Notes: generated by a model not told the origin, from the sequence alone. 6,499 nucleotides of DNA from Candidatus Woesearchaeota archaeon (GCA_016934775.1 JAFGSP010000174.1:1-6499), one strand, 5' to 3'; shown: positions 1-4,901, numbered from the stretch's first letter. Made by a program: numbers and translations.

Positions 1-480
1 AATAAGTATATGGTGGCTGAACACTTTCTCTCCGGGAAGGAAAATATCAACATCAAGCATTTTTGAGCCTGATCTGAGTTTTCCAACATATAGAGGGTTG
101 CCGGGCCTTGTCAGGAATGCAAGATCCTCTTTTTTTACTTCTCTCACATGAGAGAATATATCCGGCAGTGATTTAGATGAATGCGCCGAACTCCCTGTTA
201 GCGTAATCAGGCTCTTGAGAACAGCGAGATTATAATTTCTGAGCTTCTCATCCATAAAATATATATCTGAGGCTTCTTCCTCCATCATCATGCCTGATAC
301 CAGCTCAAGACTTGATGAAGACAGCTGAGAGCCATATATGAGATCATATGCCTGCAAAAGGTATTTTTCAGATCCGTTTTCAGCAATCATCAGTTCTCCG
401 AGCTCAATCGGGTCAGCATGCTTCTGCCTTACCTGTATCTCCCCGAACTTCCCTGAGATGATCATACCTTTAGACGACAT
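1..480 (-). CDS. HerA/DUF87-type ATPase, N-terminal part (gene runs off the left edge)
   Basis: Only the first 160 codons are present. The frame is open from an ATG at 480 (MSSKGMIISGKFGEIQVRQK...) to the window edge. The visible part is a non-catalytic N-terminal domain with a beta-rich start (residues about 4-15). Further on it has RPGNPLYVGKL, then a segment ending FLPGEKVFSHHILI at the edge. In HerA/DUF87 (COG0433) ATPases such a HAS-barrel-like domain is followed at once by the Walker A loop, and 'SHHILI' looks like the beta strand that leads into it. The Walker A itself is outside the window, so ATPase activity is inferred. HerA-family proteins are hexameric DNA translocases, often paired with NurA in end resection, but DPANN genomes carry several paralogues of unknown role, so no symbol is given. 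The start is supported by a TATA-like TTTAAATAAA about 25 bp upstream, implying a leaderless mRNA. Confidence 0.7.
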   Translation of the reverse strand, partial: MSSKGMIISGKFGEIQVRQKHADPIELGELMIAENGSEKYLLQAYDLIYGSQLSSSSLELVSGMMMEEEASDIYFMDEKLRNYNLAVLKSLITLTGSSAHSSKSLPDIFSHVREVKKEDLAFLTRPGNPLYVGKLRSGSKMLDVDIFLPGEKVFSHHILI

Positions 481-500
481 ATAAAAGTAGAAGAATTGGT

Positions 501-510
501 TTTATTTAAA
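501..510 (-). promoter_or_regulatory. TATA box of the HerA-like gene
   Basis: Read on the minus strand this is TTTAAATAAA, centred about 25 bp before the ATG at 480. At the usual archaeal TATA-to-start distance, transcription would begin at or next to the A of the ATG, and no Shine-Dalgarno site is visible. A leaderless transcript separate from the upstream small gene is the simplest reading. Confidence 0.55.
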
Positions 511-524
511 GATTGAGTAAAGCG

Positions 525-548
525 AAAAAAATAAAACGAAAACAAAAA
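525..548 (-). terminator. T-rich terminator after the 77-residue gene
   Basis: On the minus strand, just after the stop codon at 558, there are four T runs (5, 4, 4 and 7) separated by one or two bases. Archaeal RNA polymerase terminates at such U-tracts without needing a hairpin, and FttA-type termination also uses U-rich sites. It lies between the small gene and the TATA box of the HerA-like gene, as a transcription boundary should. Confidence 0.55.
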
Positions 549-557
549 GTCTCTGAC

Positions 558-791
558 TTATCTCCTTCCCCTGGCCATAACTGCCCTGGAGACATCTCCC
601 TGCTTGTCCACAAAATACAGGTAACCTGCTTCTTTGCTGACACCGACAGATTTAACTTTCTCTGTTCCCATGGAGCCTTTTGCTCTTCCGCCTCTTGACA
701 TCTTTGCCCTTGAGACATCTCCGTTCTTATCTACAAAATATAGATATCCTGTTTCTTTACTAACACCTGCTTTAGCAACTTTTTCTGCCAT
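558..791 (-). CDS. 77-residue two-repeat protein (GYLYFVDKxGDVSRA family), unknown function
   Basis: This small basic protein is almost entirely two copies of a 34-residue unit, residues 3-36 and 44-77, offset by 41 residues. I count 26 identities out of 34. The core is GVSKExGYLYFVDKxGDVSRA followed by xMxRGxR. The spacer (AKGSMGT) is Gly/Ser-rich. Aromatic-hydrophobic YLYFV strands and a D-K-x-G-D turn suggest a short beta hairpin per repeat, and the R-G-R ends could contact nucleic acid; both are inferences. I recall similar short proteins from DPANN archaea but know no function. A strong Shine-Dalgarno GGAGGT (798-803) lies 6 bp before the ATG, suggesting good expression. The gene is divergent from psmB and monocistronic by its promoter and T-rich terminator. 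Confidence 0.8.
   Translation of the reverse strand: MAEKVAKAGVSKETGYLYFVDKNGDVSRAKMSRGGRAKGSMGTEKVKSVGVSKEAGYLYFVDKQGDVSRAVMARGRR
561..662 (-). repeat. Second copy of the in-gene 34-codon repeat
   Basis: Codons 44-77 of the small gene. It is in frame with the copy at 684-785 at a period of 123 bp. The protein copies are about three-quarters identical while many third positions differ, which points to an old internal duplication kept by selection rather than a recent slippage event. Confidence 0.75.
684..785 (-). repeat. First copy of the in-gene 34-codon repeat
   Basis: Codons 3-36 of the small gene. It differs from the second copy at eight residues (for example K/V before the conserved Met, and G/R near the end). 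Both copies keep the GYLYFVDK and GDVSRA blocks unchanged. Confidence 0.75.
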
Positions 792-797
792 TTTTTA

Positions 798-803
798 ACC
801 TCC
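798..803 (-). promoter_or_regulatory. Shine-Dalgarno site GGAGGT of the 77-residue gene
   Basis: The minus-strand hexamer GGAGGT sits 6 bp before the ATG at 791 and matches the anti-SD at the 3' end of archaeal 16S rRNA. It confirms the chosen start and shows that this mRNA has a leader, unlike several neighbouring genes. Confidence 0.7.
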
Positions 804-851
804 GTTCCGGGAGAAACTCCTATATGATAAAACAAATTTTCCCCCCTCTCG

Positions 852-880
852 TCTATAAATAGAGGATGCGAATATATAAA
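852..880 (-). promoter_or_regulatory. Promoter region of the 77-residue gene (two TATA candidates)
   Basis: On the minus strand TTTATATATT (871-880), preceded by a run of A like a BRE, would start RNA near 850 and give a leader of nearly 60 nt. A second candidate, CTATTTATAG (853-862), would give a leader of about 40 nt. The second is embedded in a 12-bp palindrome, TCTAT-AA-ATAGA (852-863), which could be a regulator site or simple chance in AT-rich DNA. Confidence 0.45.
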
Positions 881-946
881 TTTTTTGGTAATCTCGTCGA
901 TAAACACCCAAGTTTGTTATTAAAATTTACAGCCAAAACAAAAAAA

Positions 947-954
947 TTTATAAA
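947..954 (+). promoter_or_regulatory. TATA box of the psmB-aCPSF1 unit
   Basis: TTTATAAA preceded by a purine-rich AAAAAA stretch fits an archaeal BRE/TATA element. Initiation about 25 bp downstream, near 975, leaves a leader of about 30 nt that contains the Shine-Dalgarno site of psmB. Confidence 0.6.
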
Positions 955-989
955 GAATTATGCTTTTCAAAGCAATAATAAGATTTCTT

Positions 990-995
990 AGGTGA
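990..995 (+). promoter_or_regulatory. Shine-Dalgarno site AGGTGA that fixes the psmB start
   Basis: AGGTGA is complementary to the archaeal 16S tail. It directly abuts an in-frame ATG at 996 (0 bp spacing, too close) but lies 9 bp before the ATG at 1005, so the later Met is the likely start. The same hexamer precedes the 22-codon gene at 4697, and AGGTG precedes aCPSF1. Confidence 0.6.
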
Positions 996-1004
996 ATGTT
1001 TAAA

Positions 1005-1646
1005 ATGAAAAATGAAGTTTTGAAAACAGGGACAACAACTGTAGGTATTGTTGCCAAAGATTGCATTATTTTAGGAGCAGATAAGAGAGCCACTGCTGGA
1101 AATTTCATCGCTGGAAAAAAAGTTGATAAGATCCAGCCTGTATCTGACAAGATGGCCCTGACCACTGCAGGCAGTGTCTCAGACATCCAGCTGCTGGTTA
1201 AACTCATAAAGGCTGAACTAAGCCTGCGCGAATTAAGGACAAACAGGTTCAACAAAGTCAGCGAAGCTGCTAACCTTGTTGCAGGCCTTGTATACAGCAG
1301 CATAAGGAGGATGTCCATGATTCCGGGGATTGTGCACTTCCTGTTTGCAGGCCATGATGAGGAAGGCGGACTGAAATTATACGATATTTTCCCTGACGGC
1401 TCAATATCTGAAGTTGAGGACTTTGTTTCCTCAGGATCAGGCTCCATGTTCGCGTTTGGTGTGTTTGACTCACAGTATAAGAAAGATATGACAAAAGATG
1501 AGGGTGTTGATCTTGTAATAAGGGCGATTAATTCTGCGCTTCAGAGAGATTCAGCTTCAGGAGACGGTCTGGACGTCGTGGTAATAGATAACAAAGGAGT
1601 CCATAAGGTCATGACAAAAGACCTTAGGATTAAGGCAATCAAATAA
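1005..1646 (+). CDS. psmB: Proteasome beta subunit (20S core, N-terminal threonine protease)
   Basis: This 213-residue precursor forms the catalytic rings of the archaeal 20S proteasome. A 9-residue propeptide (MKNEVLKTG) precedes the autocatalytic G/T cleavage point, and the mature chain starts TTTVGIV. In mature numbering the catalytic set is visible: Thr1, Asp17 (in GADKRAT) and Lys33 (in VDKI). The RDSASGDG segment supplies the supporting Asp and Ser (Asp173/Ser176 here, equivalent to Asp166/Ser169 of Thermoplasma). The S1-region and SGSGS motifs are also typical, and the length is normal for the family. An ATG three codons upstream is possible but is crowded by the Shine-Dalgarno site. 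The alpha subunit and the PAN/Cdc48 unfoldase are not in the window. aCPSF1 follows after 47 bp, probably partly co-transcribed. Only one beta gene is seen here, and its active site is complete. Confidence 0.96.
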   Translation: MKNEVLKTGTTTVGIVAKDCIILGADKRATAGNFIAGKKVDKIQPVSDKMALTTAGSVSDIQLLVKLIKAELSLRELRTNRFNKVSEAANLVAGLVYSSIRRMSMIPGIVHFLFAGHDEEGGLKLYDIFPDGSISEVEDFVSSGSGSMFAFGVFDSQYKKDMTKDEGVDLVIRAINSALQRDSASGDGLDVVVIDNKGVHKVMTKDLRIKAIK

Positions 1647-1661
1647 ATAATTATAATTTAA

Positions 1662-1673
1662 TTTTTTTAAATA
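1662..1673 (+). promoter_or_regulatory. T7 tract overlapping a TATA-like element between psmB and aCPSF1
   Basis: A run of seven T (1662-1668) merges into TTTAAATA (1666-1673), centred about 24 bp before the aCPSF1 ATG. It could end part of the psmB transcripts, start a second aCPSF1 transcript, or both. An upstream TTATAATTTA (1651-1660) is another TATA candidate that would leave the AGGTG site inside the leader. Confidence 0.4.
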
Positions 1674-1693
1674 AACAAAAAGGTGTATTCTTT

Positions 1694-3583
1694 ATGAGTG
1701 AAATATTGGATGAAATTCTGAAAGATTTGCCAGAAGGCATGATTAGCGACGCTGGCTTTGAAGGAGCCAACATTGTGCTGTATACAAAGGACAAGGACTT
1801 TTTTCTTGACAACAGCGGAATGATTAGGGAGATAGTAAATAAGATCAAGAAACGGGTAGAGCTCCGGCCGGACCCTGCTATCACAAAAGACAGGGAGTAT
1901 GCTGAAGCTGAGATAAGAAAAATAATACCTGAAGAATCTGTAATTGATCAGATAATCTTTGACCCCCAGAGGTCAACTGTGATAATCGAAGTTGAAAAAC
2001 CAGGGGTAGCTATAGGAAAACAGGGTGAAAATCTCAAAGAACTGAGACAGAAGACACTATGGGTGCCTGTGATAAAGAGGACGCCTGCCATAAGATCCCA
2101 GATAATAGAGAATATCAGGTCTGTACTTTACCAGAACTCTGACTACAGGCGTAAATTCCTAAATAAAGTCGGCCAGAGAGTCTATAATGGGTGGCTCAGG
2201 CAGAAAAAAGAAGAATGGATCCGTGTGACTTATCTTGGAAGCGGAAGGCAGGTCGGAAGGAGCTGCCTTTTTGTACAGACCCCTGAATCAAGAGTCTTGA
2301 TAGATTGCGGAGTAGATGTAGCTGATGACAAGCATGCTTATCCTATGCTTGAAGCTCCTGAATTCAACATCAATGAACTGGATGCTGTAATCATAACGCA
2401 CAGCCATCTTGACCATTGCGGATTCCTTCCCTATTTGTTCAAGTTCGGATATAAAGGCCCTGTATACTGCACTGAACCGACAAGAGATGTGATGTCTCTT
2501 ATGCTGCTTGACTATGTGAAAATCATGAGATATGACGGCCAGGAGCCGATATTCACAAGTGAAGAGATAAAGGAGATGGTCAAGCACACAATAACATTGG
2601 ACTTTGAAGAGGTCACAGATATCACTCCTGATGTCAGGCTTACATTATACAACGCAGGCCACATCCTTGGAAGCGCTATGGTGCACCTCCATATTGGAAA
2701 CGGGCTCCATAATATGGTATACAGCGCAGACATGAAATTCGGAAAGAGCGTCATGCTAAGCCCTGCTGCAACATCGTTTCCAAGGCTCGAGACATTGATG
2801 CTAGAAGCTACATACGGAGGAAAAGAGAATATACTTCCTTCGAAAAAAGACATGTATATCTATCTTAAAGATGTGATCAACGAAACCACAAAAAAAGGAG
2901 GAAAAATCCTGATTCCTGTATTAGGTTCAGGAAGGGCACAGGACCTTCTGATAATGATAGAAGAGCTTGTCAGGACAAAAGAGATAGAAAAAGTCCCTGT
3001 TTTCATAGACGGGCTTGTCTGGGATATTACAGCAATCCATACTGCTTATCCCGAGTTCCTGAACAGCGCCATAAGGAAACAGATTTTCCACAAGGACAAC
3101 AATCCTTTCCTCTCTGACATATTCAAAAGAGTAGGCTCAGGCAAAGAAAGGCAGCAAGTTATTGAAGAGACTGGCTCATGCATTATTCTGGCGACAAGCG
3201 GTATGCTTGTTGGAGGGCCTTCTGTTGAGTACTTAAAGGCTTTTGCTGACAATCCTAAAAACAGCCTGATCTTCTCATCATACCAGGGTGAAGGATCACT
3301 TGGAAGGAGGATACAGAATGGTGAGCGTGAAATCTTGTTTAGGAACGGAAACAAGCAGGAGATATGCCAGATAAAGATGGATATCCATAAGCTGGAAATA
3401 TCAGACCACAGCGACAGGAAAGAACTGGTCAATTTTGTTGGAAGGTGCAATCCCAGGCCAAAGAAGATAATAATCAACCACGGCGAGAATTCAAGATGTC
3501 TGGATTTAGCGAGCTCTCTGCACAAGATGTACAGGGTAGAGACCACTGCGCCGAGGAATCTAGAGGCTGTCAGGTTGAAATAA
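1694..3583 (+). CDS. fttA: aCPSF1/FttA: KH-domain metallo-beta-lactamase/beta-CASP ribonuclease, transcription termination factor
   Basis: This 629-residue protein is the archaeal homologue of CPSF73. Family members cut RNA at U-rich 3' ends and terminate transcription. An N-terminal KH-like region (about 1-75) is followed by a second KH domain with a clear GKQG loop (108-111). The metallo-beta-lactamase core shows DCGVD (204-208), the metal motif HSHLDH (236-241), GH (322-323) and SADMK (344-348, metal-ligand Asp346). beta-CASP motifs are A Glu371 (LEATYG), B His572 (SDHSDR) and C His596 (INHG). The length is typical for aCPSF1. The active site is complete, so nuclease activity is expected. 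AGGTG at 1681-1685 lies 8 bp before the ATG and supports the start. The psmB-aCPSF1 order is common in archaea. The gene ends 12 bp from the convergent 141-residue gene, with no strong T tract between them. Confidence 0.96.
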   Translation: MSEILDEILKDLPEGMISDAGFEGANIVLYTKDKDFFLDNSGMIREIVNKIKKRVELRPDPAITKDREYAEAEIRKIIPEESVIDQIIFDPQRSTVIIEVEKPGVAIGKQGENLKELRQKTLWVPVIKRTPAIRSQIIENIRSVLYQNSDYRRKFLNKVGQRVYNGWLRQKKEEWIRVTYLGSGRQVGRSCLFVQTPESRVLIDCGVDVADDKHAYPMLEAPEFNINELDAVIITHSHLDHCGFLPYLFKFGYKGPVYCTEPTRDVMSLMLLDYVKIMRYDGQEPIFTSEEIKEMVKHTITLDFEEVTDITPDVRLTLYNAGHILGSAMVHLHIGNGLHNMVYSADMKFGKSVMLSPAATSFPRLETLMLEATYGGKENILPSKKDMYIYLKDVINETTKKGGKILIPVLGSGRAQDLLIMIEELVRTKEIEKVPVFIDGLVWDITAIHTAYPEFLNSAIRKQIFHKDNNPFLSDIFKRVGSGKERQQVIEETGSCIILATSGMLVGGPSVEYLKAFADNPKNSLIFSSYQGEGSLGRRIQNGEREILFRNGNKQEICQIKMDIHKLEISDHSDRKELVNFVGRCNPRPKKIIINHGENSRCLDLASSLHKMYRVETTAPRNLEAVRLK

Positions 3584-3595
3584 ATAAAGGTATAG

Positions 3596-4021
3596 CTAGA
3601 CATTTGGGGTATTATCAGCAAGATAGCTGGCAAGTTCCCAAATGCGGTCTGAATTTGCATTTTTAAGAGAGTCATTATCTAAGCCTTCAATCCCGCAATA
3701 AGTGTAAACATCCTGAAGTTGAACTGGAGATAGATAAGGAAATAATGAATCTCTGTGACCTAAGATAAGTTCTAAATCCGCACTTCCATCAAGTAGAATA
3801 GGACTGATAAGTTCCTCAGATGAACCATCCGAAATAACTTCAAAATAAGAAAAAGCTCCTCTTTTATTATTCAGGAAATCAACTCTTTTCCCGACCGCAT
3901 ATAAGAACATAAACAGAGAAAGTGGACCAACATTACACATATCTGGTTCACCAAAGATATTCTTCGTGTCAGTTGCTACGAGATAATCTACAGCTTTATA
4001 TGCTAATTCTCTCTCATCCAT
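3596..4021 (-). CDS. Unrecognised acidic 141-residue protein
   Basis: I do not recognise this family. The frame is full length from an ATG at 4021 (MDERELAYKAVDYLVATDTK...) to TAG at 3596-3598. The protein is acidic, with two Cys (29 and 109) and no signal peptide, membrane helix or helix-turn-helix that I can see. The first 50 residues look helical (ELAYKAVDYL, LSLFMFLYAVGKRVDFL). The middle (DGSSEELISPILLDGSADLELIL) and the end (DRIWELASYLAD) also look helical. Codon choice differs from the neighbours: GGT, GTT, CCA and TTA are frequent and the coding strand is visibly AT-richer, which hints at a separate origin. It has its own TATA box with near-leaderless geometry and diverges from the S26 peptidase gene across the paired 20-bp elements. 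A function tied to those elements (regulator or effector) is conceivable but unsupported. Confidence 0.65.
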   Translation of the reverse strand: MDERELAYKAVDYLVATDTKNIFGEPDMCNVGPLSLFMFLYAVGKRVDFLNNKRGAFSYFEVISDGSSEELISPILLDGSADLELILGHRDSLFPYLSPVQLQDVYTYCGIEGLDNDSLKNANSDRIWELASYLADNTPNV

Positions 4022-4044
4022 GATAAATCAATGGAAACTCGTCC

Positions 4045-4056
4045 TATTTAAATATA
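4045..4056 (-). promoter_or_regulatory. TATA box of the 141-residue gene
   Basis: On the minus strand TATATTTAAATA is centred about 28 bp before the ATG at 4021, so the RNA would start within a few bases of the start codon. The 20-bp element at 4059-4078 begins just upstream, over the expected BRE position. Confidence 0.6.
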
Positions 4057-4058
4057 TG

Positions 4059-4078
4059 ACTACTTTATAGTACTAAAA
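4059..4078. promoter_or_regulatory. Operator-like 20-bp element, copy 1
   Basis: ACTACTTTATAGTACTAAAA contains the perfect dyad TACT-TTAT-AGTA (4061-4072). It differs from copy 2 at one base, inside the dyad spacer. It overlaps the BRE side of the minus-strand promoter and lies upstream of the plus-strand TATA box, so a protein bound here could act on both genes. Confidence 0.6.
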
Positions 4079-4087
4079 ACCGTAAGA

Positions 4088-4095
4088 TTTATAAA
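4088..4095 (+). promoter_or_regulatory. TATA box of the S26 peptidase-like gene
   Basis: TTTATAAA is centred 28 bp before the ATG at 4120 and lies between the two 20-bp elements. Transcription would start at or a few bases before the ATG, giving a leaderless or nearly leaderless mRNA, and no Shine-Dalgarno site is present. Confidence 0.65.
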
Positions 4096-4100
4096 GGGTA

Positions 4101-4120
4101 ACTACTTCATAGTACTAAAA
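4101..4120. promoter_or_regulatory. Operator-like 20-bp element, copy 2
   Basis: ACTACTTCATAGTACTAAAA contains the dyad TACT-TCAT-AGTA (4103-4114). Its centre is 42 bp from the centre of copy 1, close to four helical turns, so both copies face the same side of the DNA. It covers the expected start site of the peptidase gene, and its last base is the A of that ATG. This is a classic position for an archaeal repressor. Confidence 0.6.
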
Positions 4121-4686
4121 TGGAACTAAAAGCAGTCATCATTGTGCTTTGCGCTTTCAGCCTGGGCATTTTCAGTACGATTGCAGCTAGTTATTACTAT
4201 CCTATTTTCACATCTGAAAGGCCTGCTTCTACAACAACCACATACGTGATTGCGAACGAAGACACGCTTGAGGATGACAGTAATATCATAACAAGAGTAC
4301 TCGGCCTGGACAGTGAGGAAAAGATATCTCCTTATGACCGGATTGGCGAAGAGAATATCCATGTCTATCATGATCAAGTCGTAATCAATATACAGAATGC
4401 TCAATGGGCCAGATTTTCAGACACAAACAGCATGGACCCTGTAATCGATGACGGCGCAAATGCAATTGAGATAATACCTGAAAAACCGGAAGAAATCCAT
4501 GCAGGTGATATAGTGTCATACCAATCAGAATATGCAGAAGGCACAATTATCCACAGGGTCATCGAGACTGGCTATGATGAGAAAGGATGGTATGCCCTGA
4601 TGAAAGGCGACAACAATCCAAGGCAGGATCCTGGAAAGATAAGGTTCTCACAGATAAGAAGGCTCGTAGTGGCCATAATCTACTAG
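4120..4686 (+). CDS. S26 signal-peptidase-like membrane protease (Ser-His type)
   Basis: This 188-residue protein has one N-terminal membrane helix (about 4-25) and a C-terminal S26 peptidase fold. Visible motifs are DTNSMDPVIDDG with the putative nucleophile Ser104, the box AGDIVSY (128-134), and GTIIHRVIE with His145 in place of the bacterial Lys. KGDNNPRQD then carries Asp164 and Asp170. Ser-His-Asp is the pattern of archaeal and ER signal peptidases, which remove signal peptides outside the membrane. About 80 residues separate the helix from Ser104, more than in ordinary signal peptidases, and part of this linker (35-70) is Thr-rich and acidic. There is no second membrane helix; the chain ends soon after RRLVVAIIY. 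I recall this arrangement from DPANN proteins. Its substrate may be something other than general signal peptides. It is followed 10 bp later by a 22-codon membrane peptide gene. Confidence 0.85.
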   Translation: MELKAVIIVLCAFSLGIFSTIAASYYYPIFTSERPASTTTTYVIANEDTLEDDSNIITRVLGLDSEEKISPYDRIGEENIHVYHDQVVINIQNAQWARFSDTNSMDPVIDDGANAIEIIPEKPEEIHAGDIVSYQSEYAEGTIIHRVIETGYDEKGWYALMKGDNNPRQDPGKIRFSQIRRLVVAIIY

Positions 4687-4690
4687 GTGA
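4685..4690 (+). promoter_or_regulatory. Shine-Dalgarno site AGGTGA of the 22-codon gene
   Basis: AGGTGA overlaps the last two bases of the peptidase stop codon TAG and lies 6 bp before the ATG at 4697. It is the same hexamer as at psmB. Because the peptidase gene lacks a Shine-Dalgarno site, this one stands out and argues that the short frame is translated, probably coupled to the end of peptidase translation. Confidence 0.6.
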
Positions 4691-4696
4691 TTTCTC

Positions 4697-4765
4697 ATGA
4701 AGTATCTACAAATTATACTCGGAGGATTAATATTGCTCATCACACTGTTGACGATATTCAGATAG
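4697..4765 (+). CDS. 22-residue single-pass membrane peptide
   Basis: The frame opens with ATG (MKYLQIILGG...), continues with a hydrophobic run (LILLITLLTIF) and ends in Arg then TAG. Residues 4-21 form one uninterrupted hydrophobic helix of transmembrane length, flanked by Lys2 and Arg22. AGGTGA lies 6 bp upstream, and the gene starts 10 bp after the peptidase stop codon, so the two should be co-transcribed and translationally coupled. I know no named family of this size here. It may act as a small subunit that anchors or regulates the single-helix S26 protease, or supply the second helix that protease lacks. Alternatives are a chance frame, or a type I toxin-like peptide, though no antisense RNA promoter is obvious. 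The perfect ribosome site plus a pure membrane helix makes chance less likely. Confidence 0.55.
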   Translation: MKYLQIILGGLILLITLLTIFR

Positions 4766-4807
4766 AGCAATTTATTTCATAAAATATTCTTTTAAACTAT
4801 TATCTAC

Positions 4808-4828
4808 GTGAGAGGATTCTCCTCTCAC
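4808..4828 (+). repeat. Perfect inverted repeat / hairpin 1 (9-bp stem, 3-nt loop)
   Basis: GTGAGAGGA (4808-4816), loop TTC, TCCTCTCAC (4820-4828): nine uninterrupted pairs. It lies 42 bp after the 22-codon gene. No T run follows, so it is not a bacterial-style intrinsic terminator. It could shape or protect the 3' end of the peptidase mRNA, or belong to a small structured RNA together with the hairpin at 4861-4883. Confidence 0.65.
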
Positions 4829-4833
4829 ACTCT

Positions 4834-4868
4834 CCTGTCGCACAACACATTCGGGATGGTGCGGAAGG
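4834..4868 (+). other. Alternative hairpin competing with hairpin 2
   Basis: CGCAC (4839-4843) can pair with GTGCG (4859-4863). This extends across a 2x2 internal loop to CCT (4834-4836) with AGG (4866-4868), leaving AACACATTCGGGATG as the loop. The 3' arm of this fold is the 5' arm of hairpin 2, so both cannot form at once. This is read from complementarity only; no energy was calculated. Confidence 0.4.
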
Positions 4869-4883
4869 GCAGAGCCCTTCTGC
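4861..4883 (+). repeat. Inverted repeat / hairpin 2 (10-bp stem, 3-nt loop)
   Basis: GCGGAAGGGC (4861-4870), loop AGA, GCCCTTCTGC (4874-4883): ten pairs, one of them G-U in RNA. It is strikingly GC-rich between AT-rich flanks and ends about 20 bp before the TATA box of the SRP RNA gene. No T run follows it directly. Confidence 0.65.
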
Positions 4884-4901
4884 TAAGTTAATTCAATAAT
4901 A

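Noticed and set aside
506..718. Open frames on both strands overlapping the 77-residue gene
   Set aside because: They run in other frames over the repeat gene and the T-rich terminator. Only the frame at 558-791 has a strong ribosome site and an internal protein repeat.
561..785. Recent tandem duplication or assembly artefact in the 77-residue gene
   Set aside because: The two copies differ at many third positions and eight residues, so they are an old, selected duplication.
920..1447. Long open frame on the minus strand across psmB
   Set aside because: It lies antisense to a complete, well-conserved psmB, its protein has low-complexity shadow composition with no motif, and it has no ribosome site.
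2288..2853. Two minus-strand frames inside aCPSF1
   Set aside because: Both are antisense to catalytic-core codons and have no start signals. They are explained by codon composition.
3046..3675. 209-codon minus-strand frame over the end of aCPSF1
   Set aside because: It mirrors the conserved beta-CASP coding strand and runs into the 141-residue gene in another frame. It shows no family motif or promoter signal.
4059..4120. The paired 20-bp repeats as a short CRISPR array or insertion target duplication
   Set aside because: There are only two copies, with internal dyads fitted precisely to two promoters, no leader or cas genes, and no mobile element between them.
4808..4883. The two hairpins as bacterial-type intrinsic terminators
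   Set aside because: Neither stem is followed by a T run, and archaea do not normally use this terminator type.
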